Source: Bathynomus jamesi
Taxonomy: Eukaryota > Arthropoda > Malacostraca > Isopoda > Cirolanidae
NCBI GenBank assembly: GCA_023014485.1
Contig: JAJOZX010000197.1
Span: 1,527,501-1,591,500, forward strand
Direction: 5' to 3'
Length of the DNA: 64,000 nucleotides
In this document: piece by piece, positions 43,869 through 57,400 of the stretch
How the letters are laid out: the number at the start of each line of letters is the position of its first letter
Position numbering within the stretch: the first letter of the stretch is position 1
Position numbers and translations under genes: made by a program
The notes under the pieces: model-generated
The model's database searches: none
Told to the model about the DNA's origin: nothing
What the model saw: the letters and a program-made list of their open reading frames with translations, nothing else

Positions 43869-43874
43869 TTTATT
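43869..43874 (-). terminator. KAT14 poly-A signal AATAAA
   Basis: AATAAA on the minus strand overlapping the last base of the KAT14 stop codon, so the gene would have an extremely short 3' UTR if this signal is used. Confidence 0.5.
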
Positions 43875-44047
43875 TATCTACGAAGCCTCAAGAACATTGC
43901 GTGTTTACACTGAGGACTGTCTTCAGGAAGATATTTGTCGTAGAAGTCGGCGAGAAATTCTTCCACTTTGAACCCAAATTGCTGGTACATTATCAAAGCA
44001 GGATTTGTTGCTGAAACGTGGAGTGTGATGTCCTTCCCGGAACAAGT
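43874..44047 (-). CDS. KAT14: KAT14 last coding exon
   Basis: Acceptor TATAG before ACTTGT. Encodes 'TCSGKDITLHVSATNPALIM' and 'YQQFGFKVEEFLADFYDKYL', ending 'HAMFLRLRR' stop, the C-terminus of the GNAT domain. Starts in phase 0, agreeing with the upstream donor. Confidence 0.95.
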   Translation of the reverse strand, partial: TCSGKDITLHVSATNPALIMYQQFGFKVEEFLADFYDKYLPEDSPQCKHAMFLRLRR

Positions 44048-44666
44048 CTATAGACATATTTCAAAAGTTAACATCCATATTTAAATACATCTTTACAGAA
44101 ACAACACATTTTTAACATAAGTCATAAATAACATCTCTCGTGGCTAGGTTCGTTGGAGAGTGGAGGACTCCGAGCTGCGAAAGTTCGGGTTCGACTCCCA
44201 TCTCCGCCGAGTTAGGCTGGCCACCTACTCCGCGATTTGCTCGGGTTTAAGTGGCCCTCTCTAGAGTTCATGCCCGCCTACCCACGTCCGTGCGAGGAAA
44301 CGGGGGGGGTTCCCGATGAAATCCGTTACCAGACATTTAACAAGCCCAGCTCGCGTATTCCAGATACCTACGTGTAGTAGTTCTCACCTGAATCAAATGG
44401 TATAAAATAAACTTTGCTATGCCTGCTCTCCTCCATTCGGGATGGACGAGGAGGAAAGAGACGTACGCTTCGTTGTGGCTCGTATCGGGAACGATTACGC
44501 CGAAGCCGATCACTAAATGACCGTAGAGGACCACACACGTAAAATCGGGATAATGAAGCACTTCAGACACTGAGAACGGAGTTTAAAGCAACACATTAAC
44601 TCTAAAATACTTGAAAACTAAGACAATCTAACATGTCATTCAAAACAGAGTTGAGATCATGTAATA

Positions 44667-44705
<39 letters not shown>

Positions 44706-47700
44706 TATAATAATAATAATAATAATAACGTTTAGATTGTTTAACTCCGTGTGAGAAAGTAGGGATTCTGGATTTTACATGTATAAGTAGAAAATATAAT
44801 GTTTGTTAGTATCTCGATGGTCAGGGATTACACTCAAAGCGAAAAGTTGCCTGGGTTCGACCTGTTATGGGGAAACGCGTATTTCGAATGTTTCATGCAC
44901 GTTTGAGGAACCCTTAATACGAAACAAGAATTGTGTCGGAACGATATCGATGCTGCTGCTGCTGCCTATGTTTGTGACCTTGACCTTCCACGCAGGGATT
45001 TGATTCTTGCTTAAGACACATCGTCTTGTGACGATATACAGGGTGTTTCAGGAGGAAAGGTCAATACTTCGAGAGGTGATAGTATCGGTCATTGTGAGAA
45101 AAAAAGTTCATATGAACATGTGTCTAATTTTGAATGGTTACGGAGATAAAGCTGTTTGAATCTACAAATACAAAAGCATTGTTAATGGTAATCAAGAAAG
45201 AGAAACCAATTACTGTTTCTAACATTTAATGTTTAAACATTGGCATTTTGAATGGTATCAGATACAGAAATGACAGATTTGTTACAGTCGATTGGCTTAT
45301 GTTACATGCTTACATTACAGCTTACATGGTTCAAGGTTATATGGGAGGGAAGGGGGAGGAAGGGCTGCGCGCGCATCAGATTCAAACAGCTCTATCTCCG
45401 TAACCACTCAGAATTAGACACATGTTCATATGAACTTTTTTTCTTAAAATGACTGATACTATCACCTCCCGAAGTATTGACCTTTCCTCCTGAAACACCC
45501 TGTATATGTGTAGGAAGTTTCATCAATTTATATTGAGCGGTTCAAACGTTATGGGGCGGACACACAAGTGTGACAAACAACGAACAAGCGCAATTCAGTA
45601 TAGCCCCCTCCCCTTACGACAACAATCACCACCAAGTATATTTGTCGGGGAACATAATTAAACTATTGAACATTCGGAGGAGACTCACGGTCGATGCCTG
45701 GCCAGAAGAACTCCCTCGCCAAGTGATTCATGGCGGGAATGTGCTTCGGAGTAACGTAGCAATAGTCAATAGGATGCCGAAGAGGGAGGCCCTGAGTGCC
45801 GTTCTTCTTTTTAGAGTATTCGAGAACCTCCTGCAGAAGTTTTAGCTTCTGAGGAGTAGTGTCATAATCGCGAAAGATAAAAGGCTTCATTTTTCTGTTA
45901 TGAAAAAATTTAAATTTAAAAATAGTCATTTATAAAAAAACAAAATACAAATATTTTTACCTTTAATAAAAATTGTATTAATTTATAGAGACTATATTCC
46001 GTTCATGAAAGAGATATATTCCAACATTCAGATTTACAAGATTCTCAAATAATAAGTAATTTCACAGTTGCTTAATTTACGCTAAACGTAATATCTATAA
46101 AGGTTGTATGACAGAAGGGAGGGGACCTACGGCTTTACGTGAGATCCGAACCACTTCCCCACCAAGAAAGCACCTTAATCGCTGAAATATGAAGTCCGAG
46201 CCCAGACCCGAACCTAGAACCTTTAGATAAACAGCTCTACCACCAGGTTACCCGAGGTGGGGGGAGGTTAAGATTCTCAGACAAGGAAACCCCATAAAAC
46301 CAAACTAATTTTAACTGCATTCTTTTGCCACTCGATTAAATGTTCTAATGATACATATGGAGTGCCAGAAACTGGTACAACGGCTCTGGCTAACTAATGC
46401 GGCCTATTGCATGATGAATGAATGAATGAATGAATAGCAGTGCTTCACCGGCGTTTCAACTGCCAAGGTCATATCGCGCCGAAACTAAAGTAAAGAGAGA
46501 GCACAAGGAGATGGGGTAAGGAGGAATTTGGAGTAGTAACAGTTAAGGAAAAGTAGAGAAAGAAAAGTAAAGACACCATGATCAGCAAAGGGAGGAAGAA
46601 ATTACACCCAAGTCATATTAAATAGAGAGTAGAAGGCCAGTTTGAGGGGAGAAAAGAGTGTCCTTTGGTACTGGCGTAGAGTCACCCAACAATATATTAA
46701 AGAGTAAGAGTGGAGCCTGAAGGGCAAAAAGGGAGGAACTGGGAGCGAACAACGGCAAAGGAAGAACAAACCAAAAGCAAATGTGAAAGAGAGAGAGCAA
46801 TGCCGCATGGGCAGGAGGAGGCAACATCTCCCGTCATAAGATGCCCATACGTGAGGCGAATATGACCGATGCGTACGCGCATCAGAGCGGTTTCTAACCG
46901 TCGCGTCGGTCACGTTGACAGGAGGAAGGCCACCGTCGAAACGTGGGCTTCAACGCCCTCAAGGAATTCCAGGACACGTCCTCCCATTGGTGCTGCTACC
47001 GCCGAAGGAGTGCCTCTCGTAAAACCCGACGCCGGGAGAGGCGTGTTAGGGTCGAAAGGCAGGGAGGACACCTCCCTTGCCACGGCGTCCGCACGTTTGT
47101 TGCTCGGAACACCAACGTGGGAAGGTAACCAACAGAAGACGACTACCTTACGGAGTGATGAAAGGAGGACCAGTCAGTCCTGGATCTGTCGCACAGGGCC
47201 TCAAGAGCGCTACGGGAGTCAGAATAAATAATAAACGATGTAGAAGGGAGCTGAGAAAGGAACCGAAGGGCCAAAAGAATAGCCGATAGTTCCGCTGTAA
47301 AGATGGAAGCCGCTGGGGGGGGGGGGGGGGGGGGATACTGATTTAATTTCCGATGGGAAGACGGCCGCACAGCCCACTCCAAGAGGAGAGCGAGAGCCGT
47401 CAGTGAACACTGGGATAGTCAGCATGGGAAGAGGAATGGGATAGGAATAGTTGCCGGAGGGTGGATGGATGAACTGGGACTTTGGTACAGTAGAAAGGAG
47501 GGAGCAGATACAGAGGAGAAATGGTCCATAGGGGTAGTTGGAGGGGGAAGCGGAAAGCATTCGCCCCTCCACCCAGAGAGGAGACAGGACGGGAGCCATT
47601 CGGAGACCAAACGGTCGGATCAAGTGGGGATGACGGTCAAAGCATGCCACAGTGGAAGGGCCGAAGAGGGATTGGAAGACCGCGGTGGAGAGAACTGACG

Positions 47701-48071
47701 AACAAGAAAAAAGTATTCGAGACCCTCCAAGGTACGATAGGCATCCAATGGGAGATGGTCACACTCTGCATACAGGCTAACGATTGGAGAAGATCGAAAT
47801 GCGCCAGTGGTGATGCACACACCTAAGGAGCGAATTGGGTCCAGTATGCGCAGAGCGGAGGCAGGAGCGGAGGAATAGGGCTGACATCCATAATCCAACT
47901 TACTTTGGACCAGGGAGTGGTAGAGCCGCCAAAGAATATGGCGGGCAGCACCCCGGTCAGTATGAGAGAAGAACTTGAAAAGGTACTAGTCTGAAGGCAC
48001 GAAGCCTTCAGAGACTTCAAGTGGGGGATCCAGAAATCTACCTTCGGGCACAACGGGGACTAGTGATCCAT

Positions 48072-48115
<44 letters not shown>

Positions 48116-51100
48116 AACGGCAGTGCAGCGGCGGCGTTGGCAAAAGTGCATTGCCACCGTTTTCGAAGGGGAAAATCGGAACCCGTGGTCTGTGGCCCAT
48201 TTGGAAACCGAATCCAGGACCCACTGGAGTATACGTTCAAGGAAGGCAGATCGGGAGCCGGAGCAATATATGGCTAGGTCAGAAAGTTGGAGATAAAGGG
48301 AGAAAACCTCGGAAGCCCAAAAGGTAAAGTTTTCGGCAGATCCACTACCGCCAGGTGGTGGGTGTCATACGCTTCCTCCAAGTTAAAAAAGACTGCGTAA
48401 AGATGACGTCGCTCTGCAAATGATACACGGACTGCAGCTTCCAACTAAACTAAGATGTCAGTGGTGCTACGGCCCCTGCGAAAACCGGTCTGTGTAGGGA
48501 AAAGTAAATTGTGGCGTTCTAGGTACCACATCAGTCACTGGGAAACAATCTTCTCTAAAAGTTTTGAGAGGCAGTTAGTGAGGGATATTGGGCGGTAATT
48601 GAGAGATGTCGGGTCCTTACCGGGTTTAGGAAAGGGGAGCACCAATGCTTCCCTCCAACAGGAGGGGAAGGTTCCCCCTACCCAAACCCAATTATAGAAT
48701 GCGAGGAGAAAGAAATAAACCGAAGGGTGTAGGTGGCGAAGCATTTCGAAATGAATGCCGTCAGGGCCGGGAGCAGTTGCCGCAAGAAGCTAACGCCGAT
48801 CTCAGCTCCGAAATAGAAAAAATGCGGTTATAGGGGAAATTATTGGGAGTCTGAAAAAGGTAAGGAGAGCAAACAAGCAGAGCCTTACGGCGAAGGAAGG
48901 CAGGATCACGGTAGTCGTGTCGGGAGAGGGAGGCTATGGTCTCGGCCACTGCAGTAGGAGAGGACACTGGGCGTTCGTTGATCGTGTGGACAGGAAAAGG
49001 ATGAGAAGTAGATTTTCCGGAAATTTTCAGTCTTGTTTCAGATTCGGGAGGAAAGGGTGCGGGAGGTGAGAGAGGAGACGTAAACTCGCCAAGAAAAGCA
49101 GCGGGCTTCACAGACTGTGCGACGGGCCTGAGCTCGTGCGCATTTAAAGGCTATTGAATTTGCTAGGGATGGGTTGCGTTGAAGACGGCAAAAGGCCGAC
49201 TTCTTAGCCTGAACAGCCACAGTACATAATGGGGTCCACCATGGAACTGAAAGGGCAGAGGTGCGGGGAAATGTAGATTTGGGAATGGAGGACAGAGCAG
49301 CACAGGTGATATGATCTGTGAGGTAGGTGGTGGTAGCTTCGACAGTCGGGAAGTTACTCAGAGCGGCAGAGGTTTGACTTTCGGAGTAATAAAGGTCTGG
49401 AGTGACGGACCTAGAGAAGTCAAAGAAGGCGGAAGGAGAAGTAAGCGAAAGATCTATGGAGGAAATCCCCCCCCCCCGTCTAATTTACCGCCGATTCGTA
49501 CCTATAGAAAGCGGTACATATCTTGGCAAGGCAGTGGGTGGGTGGTGTTACTGTGTTGGGGGTGGTAGACTAAGGGGGGTGAGTAAGGGTCAGTTGCTGG
49601 ATAGTGGGTAGGAGGGGTATGGTCTTAGATACGATGGAGCAGACGGGAGTAAGAAGAAAATCGCTTCTGTTGAAAAGTGGGGGCCTTCGGCGAGTATGGA
49701 TCGTAGACGGTCGGGTATGGGATTTTCGGCCGAGAGAGGGAAACACCTGCGACGAACGAAGAGCGGACAAGTTTGGGCATTCCACCAGGAGGTGTATGAC
49801 AGTGATAGGGGCATGGCAGGTAGGGCAAAGCGGGGCTGGCGATTTCGCCATAAGGTGTCCGTGGGTGATGCGGGTGTGGCCTAGGCGGAGACGGGCTAGA
49901 ATTACTTTTTTATGGCGGGACCGGTGGAATGAGGAGGCCCAGTATCCTATTTGTGGCTTGATCACGTGGAGTTTATTTTGTGTGGCCTGGTCCCATTCCC
50001 GCTGCCATATGGAGCGGAAGTGGGAGCGGAGAGTCGGGAAGAAGTCGGAGAAGGGGAGGGGTCGGAGAAGGGGAGGGGTCGGAGAAGGGGAGGGGTCGGA
50101 GAAGGGGAGGGGTCGGAGAAGGGGAGGGGTCGGGAGGAGGCCGTCTTTGCCGTGCGGTCCGCCTCCTCGTTACCCTGGATGCCGACATGAGCCGGGACCC
50201 AGCAGAAGGCGACTGTCTTGTGTTGGAAGGCCGTTAAAAAATGGAAGGTTTGCTGGATGGTACAGACGAGCGGGTGAGGAGGGTTAAATCTTTCTAGGGA
50301 GAGAAGTGCGCTTTGGGAATCTGAATAAATGACGAAGGAGCTGGCAGAGTGGGTGCGCACAGTCGAGGACCTCCGTAATCGCGAAAATTTCCGCCGAAAA
50401 AACGGAGGCCTCGCGGGGCAGGCTGACGCCCCGGGAAAGCGGCTGGGACAGAATCACCGCTGAGGAGGCCGCACCAGCCTCCGAGCGGGAACCATCTGTA
50501 TAAATGGCGACTGCGTCCGGGTGTTGGGTTGCGTGTTCACGGAAGAGTGACCTGTATACCGTGGCGCTCGTGGTATTCTTCGGTAGGACACAGATCCCTG
50601 CAAAACTTGATAGGGGTGAGGAGCCAGAGGGGGTAGATGCTGTATGAAATGGGGATAACTGAGGGGGGCGGGCATGTTGAAAAGGTCAAGGAAAGAGCGG
50701 ACCACTTCAGTGAAGTGCCAGCTCCGTCCCTGGGGTGGTAGTTCAGAAACCGCCGTGCCCAGAAGCGAATAAGGTAGCCTCTGTGCACGGAGGTATGTCC
50801 TCATGAGGAGTAGACCCCGTCGGAGGGCGAGAGGGAGATAATCGCAGTCCACGTGGAGGCTGGAGGCTGGGGAGGAGCGGAAAGTACCAGTGGCGAGGCG
50901 GAGGCCTCTATAAGTACCGGGTCCAAGATAAGGAGGCGGGCGTTGGAGGCTGAACCGTAAACTGCACTGCCATAGTCCAGCTTCGACTGTACCATGGAAG
51001 TGTAAAGGCGAAGAGGAGAGCGTCGATCTGCACCCCATGTAGTGTGGGAGAGGTGATCTAGGAGAGCGAGGGGACGTCGAAGGGATTGCTTCAGGTGCTT

Positions 51101-54100
51101 GAGATGGGGAACCCAGTTGAGCCGTCAGTCTAGGGTCATGCCCAGAAAACGCGTGGAAGGTACCACCTCAAGAGGACTGCCGTATAATGTGACAGAGGGA
51201 AGAGGAAGGATTTCTATGGAGGAAAATGTACGGGTCTGGAGGTGAAAAGCTGTGGGCTGGCCGGTGTTGAGAAGACAGACAAAGTAGTTGAAAGAAGGGA
51301 GACCACAACGCCACCCCGCTGATTGGTGACAGTATCACTCCACAGAGGATGGCGCGCGTTAAGTCTCCCAGGAGGAGGAAAGGGGAAGGAAGCTGCAGGA
51401 GGAGAGCGGAAAGATCGTCAACAGAAAGTTCCTGTGACGGGGGGATATAAAGAGCAAACTGAATATAAATGGACTAGGAAGACCTGGGCCGCTACTGCCT
51501 GGAGAGGGGTGCTGAGGGGAAGGGGAGTAGATAGCACAATCAGAACGGGGGGCTGCATCAGACGGAAGAGAAATGATGAAAACCTTCGGAGAGGGTGCAA
51601 GGGGCGAACCCCAAGTTGGGTCTCCTGAAGGCAGACGCACACTGGGTCAAAATCCTGGATGAGGAGGAAGTAAGTCCTCCCAATTAGGGAGAAGGCCTCG
51701 GCAATTCCATTGAAGGATAGCTGCTATCAAGAGCGGAAAAAAAAGGGGGGGAGCGAGAGATGTAATCAGGCGAGATTTAGAGACATCACCAGAAGGACGA
51801 GCTGACGAAGCTGGGAGGCGGGTTGAAGAAGGGGTGATTGAGGAATGGATGAAAGGGGATGGAGGGGGGTTTAGTTTTCGTGGGGGGGGGATGCGAGAAT
51901 GAGGGTAGGAAGCAGGGCAGGGTGAATCTAATTTCTTAGATAGGGGTGGAGGAGAATATGCCGGGGGCATCGGGAGGTCAAGGAGGTAGCGGGCCGGGGT
52001 GGATGAAGATGCCAAGGGCATCGTTACCGAGGGAGCAGGGCGGTGGAGAAGGAGGGGAGAGGGGGGATGTCGGCTTGAATTTGAATTTCAGAGGCAGCAT
52101 GACCACCATCAAGAATAGAGGAGGGAAGGCGGCGGTCGCGAAGGGAAACAGGGGAATTTAGAGGAGATGGCAAAACGAAAGGGATCTCTGAAGGAGGAAG
52201 GGTTACGAGGGTAGGAGGAAAAGAACTGGTGGAAGAGGGAGCAAGGGGACGAGGAGACGGGGGGGGGGGGGCCTGAGCAAGGAAGCTTGGCAGAGGGACC
52301 CAAACGACAGGGACTGGCGATGGGTCGTTTAACGGAAGAGCACGGAGGGGAGGAGAGTCCAGAAGAGGGGGCGGTTTTCGCTATATATGTTAAAATGTCA
52401 GCAATGGTTTCAGGAGGGTGAATAAGCAGGTTAGTTGCTACTGAGGTGGAGCAGATGGGAACAGTGGAATTGGAAGTTCTGGGGGGACGGGCTGGAGGAA
52501 TAGTGAACACAGGGGGTGGAGACGGCGAGAAGGAAGAGGATGGGATAGGGGGACGGATGGACGAGACCTGATCAGGCCTAGAGTGATAGGGTGTGGAAGA
52601 GGACGGTACGGAGGTGGTCGAAGTCCGGGGCGAACGGGAGATAGTCGGGCGGGAAGAGCGCAGTGGCAGTGTTTGAGCAAAAGTAAGGCCTGGGCGAGCG
52701 AATCGGGACCTAACGCGGGCCCTCGCTTCCTGAAAGCTGACCTTGTCAGATTCTCGGACCGACAGGACCTCACGCTCGAATAGGTAAGTCGGACAGGAAG
52801 AGGCGGCGGCAGCGTGGTCTTCTAAACAGTTGGCGCAGCGAGGATGATTCGAACAGGATGAACCATGTGTCGGGGACGCGCAGTTGACACAAACGCCAGG
52901 GGAACTTCGGCATGTCTTATTGACGTGTCCGAACTTCTAGCAAGTAAAACATCGGCGTGGTCTAGGGGTATAACGGCAGACCGGAAATTGAAGATACCGG
53001 CCCTAATTTTCTCGGGTAACTGGGAACGAGCAAAAGTCAGGATCAATAAGGGAGATGGAATCCTTGCTCTCTGAACCATACGGGGGGGAGGGGGGGTAAA
53101 CACGGGCCACTTTCTGAGAGGAGAGGCGGGTGAGAAGCTCCAATTCTGAGTATTCCAAAAGGCGGGGAACATGCACTACCCTACCCCTGTACAAGTGTTA
53201 AAGGTAGAGTGGGGGGAGACAATCCAGGTTAGAGAGGGACGAAACCTTCTGGTGTTGTGCTCTAGAGGAGACTTCCACCACAAGAGAGCCATCGTTCTGG
53301 GGCCACATCTGTCGGGGATCGCCACAACGGGAAGTGAAGTCCTCGTAGACCTCAAAACCATCCCGCTGTGAGAAGGGGGAAGAGGCGGAAGAACTGAGGA
53401 CAAGAAACCGAGAGTAATCAGAGTCGGAATCGTCAGCCCCTATGAAAGGGTCAAAAGACTTGCGGAAATAAGACATACGAGAAGTCTTTGAGCGAGGGGG
53501 ACGCGAGTGTTCCGCAGCCCGAGGGGGGTCAACCCTATCAGGATGCGGTCTTCCAGTAGTAAAGGACTCGAGGGCCTGGTTGCCCACCACCCGTGTTTTA
53601 AGAGAAGTAGTAGCCCGAGAATTAGAAGCAGAGGTCGTAAGCCGGGAAGTAGAAGCCATAGCTAACAAAAAGGAAGCTTCATCCTCCGTGCGCATCCAGC
53701 CACCACCGACTCCAACAAGGGAAAGGCGAATCGTGGGCACACTCGGTCCCACCACCAATAGATGTCACGCGGAGGAGATACACCCATACCCAGTCCCCGT
53801 GCCTAAAAGGCGGCCACTCTCATCCAGCACGTGGTGAAAGATGGCAGGGACAGGGCTTGGCTTAAGAGCGACAAGGGTGAAGGACAACCACCTCCCTCAC
53901 CCAAGGTTCAAGGAAAAAGTCAAGTCAAGGTCCAAAACAAAGCGGAGGGGGGAAAAAAAAAGCCAGAAGGATTGGGGGAAAGTAGGAGAAAGAAGCATAA
54001 GCAGATCAGCCAGGTCCCCAGACGGGTCCAATGGTCCACGAAGGCAGAGAGCCCTTACATCGAAGGAAGATGCATTCCCACATTGGCCACAGAGGGACGC

Positions 54101-54381
54101 GCCCTATAGTTCCGGACAAAGCAAAGGGCCTATGCATAAACTAGATTATTATTAACCAGCACCATCGGGAGTCGAACCCCCGACCTCAGTATCTTCGCCT
54201 CACTGATGTTCGAAGTTAATGAATAATAATAGCTGCAATACCTGAGAGAATACGGACTGTGGATAAACTCTAAACAGTTGTGAGACGCTCCCATCAGTCT
54301 CGCTTTAAAGGTCGTCTGTTCCGTTCTCTTGGTAACCAAGTTTTTTTTAGGTACCTGAAACAAAACACTAATAATTTATAC

Positions 54382-54413
<32 letters not shown>

Positions 54414-57400
54414 ATTACTATTATTATTATTACTTAAAGGAGCAAATTATAACTCATAACTTCGAAGAAAAAACGGGATTTTATGATCTCTTAAACTCAG
54501 TTAGGTTTTGAATTATGGTTTTTAATAATAATAATGTTTCGGGCTGTTTAACCTCCTTCGTAACGGTGAAGGACGAGACCCGAGCTTTACGGGGGAATCC
54601 GAACCATCTACGGGTCGCTACACCATCTGAGAAGAACGGTCATCCATCCAAATACGGAACAGATACAATGTCGATTAACCTCGCTGACCAGACGGGAAGC
54701 GATGTTACGACGAAGCCACAACGTAGCTCTAGTTTTGATTAAGTCTTTAAATGAATCTGCTGGCTGAAAACTGCGATACCTACTCGTAAGATCTTCAAAG
54801 AAATCGATATAAACAGTAGTTCTACGTGATGCGATCATGCTAAATGATTCACTATTTAGTAACTCATCAGATTTCCTGAACACTAGAACGAGACTTTGGA
54901 GGATTAGGCTACAACGAAAGTTGGGCACCTATTTCATTGGTCCCACCTTAAGTTGGGCACCTATTTCATTGGTCCCACCTTAAGTTGGCCACCTATTTCA
55001 TTGGTCCCACCTTAAGTTGGGCACCTATTTCATTGGTCCCACCTTAAGTTGGGCACCTATTTCATTGGTCCCACCTTAAGTTGGGCACCTATTTCATTGG
55101 TCCCACCTTAAGTTGGGCACCTATTTCATTGGTCCCACCTTAAGTTGGGCACCTATTTCATTGGTCCCACCTTAGTTGAAACGCCTTTTATTGAAATAAA
55201 AATAACTACTGCGCATCTTACACTCTTATTTCGAATATATTGATATAAAGCATCGAAGCAGCCCAGCTTAAAATTTTAAACTACAATTCATTATGGTATG
55301 AATGTTTTATCATTTCCAACTTGCTCCAAAGACTATCAAATCTGGGCTCACAGAGGACAACACTGGCGTTTATACTTCCGTAATTAAGCGAGCGTAATAA
55401 TGTTTTAAGTTATTGAACTTCCTTCGTAGCATCTAATGTCATCTGACGACGGGGACCTAAGATCTAACGCCCAAAACCAGGATTCGATCCTCGGACCTAC
55501 GAGTTAACGGTCCCGCGCTCTACCACTAGCGGGGGTTTCGAGCAAAGATGAAGAAAGGATCCTAACACGTCACTAACTTGAAATCGGTCGAGAATTCTGA
55601 GGCTTTCCACGTCCCTGTTGGAGTCCCCGAAACAGGAACTACGCGCCTTCCTTTCTTTATTAGTCATTAAGCGCCGATTTGTTTCTAGAAATCTTACTTC
55701 CGCATCGATATTGAAAAGAGAGAGGCCGTGTTCCCTCTTAATTTGCCTTAAAAGGGAAAAGAAAAATATACGAGACCAGAGACACACGCCCCGCGTTAAA
55801 TATTCACTGAATCTGACAACGTAAAGTGAAACATACAATTAAAAAATATTTTTATTTCAGCTCAAATTTACAAGCACATAATTGTCATGGGAATTCATTA
55901 ATTTAACATTTTATGAAAAATTAAATGAAGTTAAAATTTAATAAGCAAATGGGGTACATTAAAATGTAGCATATTAGCATCCTAAAACTGAGCGAGTCCG
56001 GATAAACCATCGAGGCGTTTGGAAACCTACAAAAATATTAATTTTCACTATTTTCGATTTCAGGAACTCTAAAAATAGTTCCTTTCAAATACATTGAAAA
56101 AAAGACGAAAAAAAAAAAAAGAGAAGCGTTTGTGATATGACAAGATCAGTACTCCATATAATAATGCGCATCAATCTGCGCGAGTAGGGACCAATTGAGT
56201 TTGTTCGGTAGTTGAACGGGTTCACAATGTTACCGACCCTTAAATAGAAGAAAGTTCAACAACCTCAAAACAACAACAATGATCAGTTTGTTTGTCAATG
56301 GAGACCCTGGTTTACTGCAAATAAAAATTCCATTCGGCTTTTTTTACAAATTAAATTTAATTATAGTGGCGACCTACCTTACTTTCAATTTTCTCCTCAA
56401 CCTGTACAACTCCGGAGTAAGATCTCGCAAAGTATTTAACTTCTTCAGAAGCTTTCTTTCTTCGTAATAACTTATTTGAGCGAAACTAAAAACAAAAGAT
56501 AGAAGGTTGAGGCCATCTCTGGAAAAAGACTTTTTTTTTCAGATATAATAGTAGTACTAGATTACGAAGTTATGAGAAAAGCACGATAACGTAATGAATG
56601 ACGAAAACATTTAAAATTAATGATCTTTTTAAAATTCTTCCGCTTTCTAAACCCTTTAAAATTTAAAAAAAAAACTTTCACCGATAGCATACGTGGAAAG
56701 CGGATCTATTCAGTACATTTCTGGGCTACTCACTGGGATACTTTCCGAGATAACCTCTTTTCACTCTGAATACATATGAATGCGTTTTAAGGACAATAAT
56801 CGCACTTTAGTAAGATGGAAAGATACAGTGGGAAACCAGGAGCTAGTTTCGTTCCGGATGGCGTGGTGATCGGTGATTCGGAAACCACGTGATGCGCGCG
56901 GGTTCGAGTCGCACTAACTCCTAGTTTCCCGCTTTTTCTTTAACTTCACCCTACCAAAGTTCCTTACCTCTCGTCCTGAATACCTTCTTCCTTTCGGAAA
57001 TCTTCCTTAGAATACGTAAACAAAGATGAATGCTTCAGAAGAGGATCCTCTTCCTCTTCAGGGGGGAGAAGGGGTAGTTTCTCCGATATCTTATTGTCTA
57101 GTGATGTTTGAGATGTACTGCGCGATGGAGTCGTTTCCTGTGAAATAAACCACACTTTAGGCATCATAGTAATTTTAATCAGACTACAAAAACGTGGAAA
57201 TTCTACGATGGTACTTCAATAAGTATCCGCACTTTTTATTTTAGTGATAATATAGTATATATAATATATACTCGTAATAACGAGCCAAACTGAGATCTAT
57301 AGGCTTATTTAGACTACTCGTAGCTGTCACATATCGTACGAGTAGAGAGCATGGCTGCGCCGCTTTCAATTTGTACTCTGGAAGAAGAGAGATCCGTGGT

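Larger units (their letters stand above)
46560..49500 (-). pseudogene. I-group LINE ORF2, copy 2 (5'-truncated)
   Basis: Minus strand, within KAT14's largest intron and in sense with it. Reading leftward: endonuclease C-terminus and linker ('SVPWWTPLCTVAVQAKKSAF', 49210-49260); RT 'ALVLPFPKPGKDPTSLNYRP' and 'ISLTNCLSKLLEKIVSQ' (48540-48640); and 'VFFNLEEAYDT'. Then a deletion up to 'DLAIYCSGSRSAF', so the catalytic Asp pair is damaged. A (GA)n tract (48076-48112) interrupts. RNase H follows: 'VFTDGSRSPLGVG' (Asp), 'FTAELSAILLALRF' (Glu), 'IIYSDSRSALEAL' (Asp). A degraded Cys/His tail lies near 46800. RNase H after RT marks the I group. Much higher GC than flanking DNA. Confidence 0.82.

Noticed and set aside
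49604..50287. Long plus-strand Arg/Gly-rich frame
   Set aside because: Opposite strand of the LINE RNase H and minisatellite; composition reflects GC-rich repeats.
54608..54928. Missing KAT14 exon between 55578 and 45894
   Set aside because: An open frame with AG and GT edges exists, but the required phase 0 meets a stop immediately, and the right part is a SINE.
54920..55174. CRISPR-like array
   Set aside because: Tandem copies have no spacers and the context is a eukaryotic intron.
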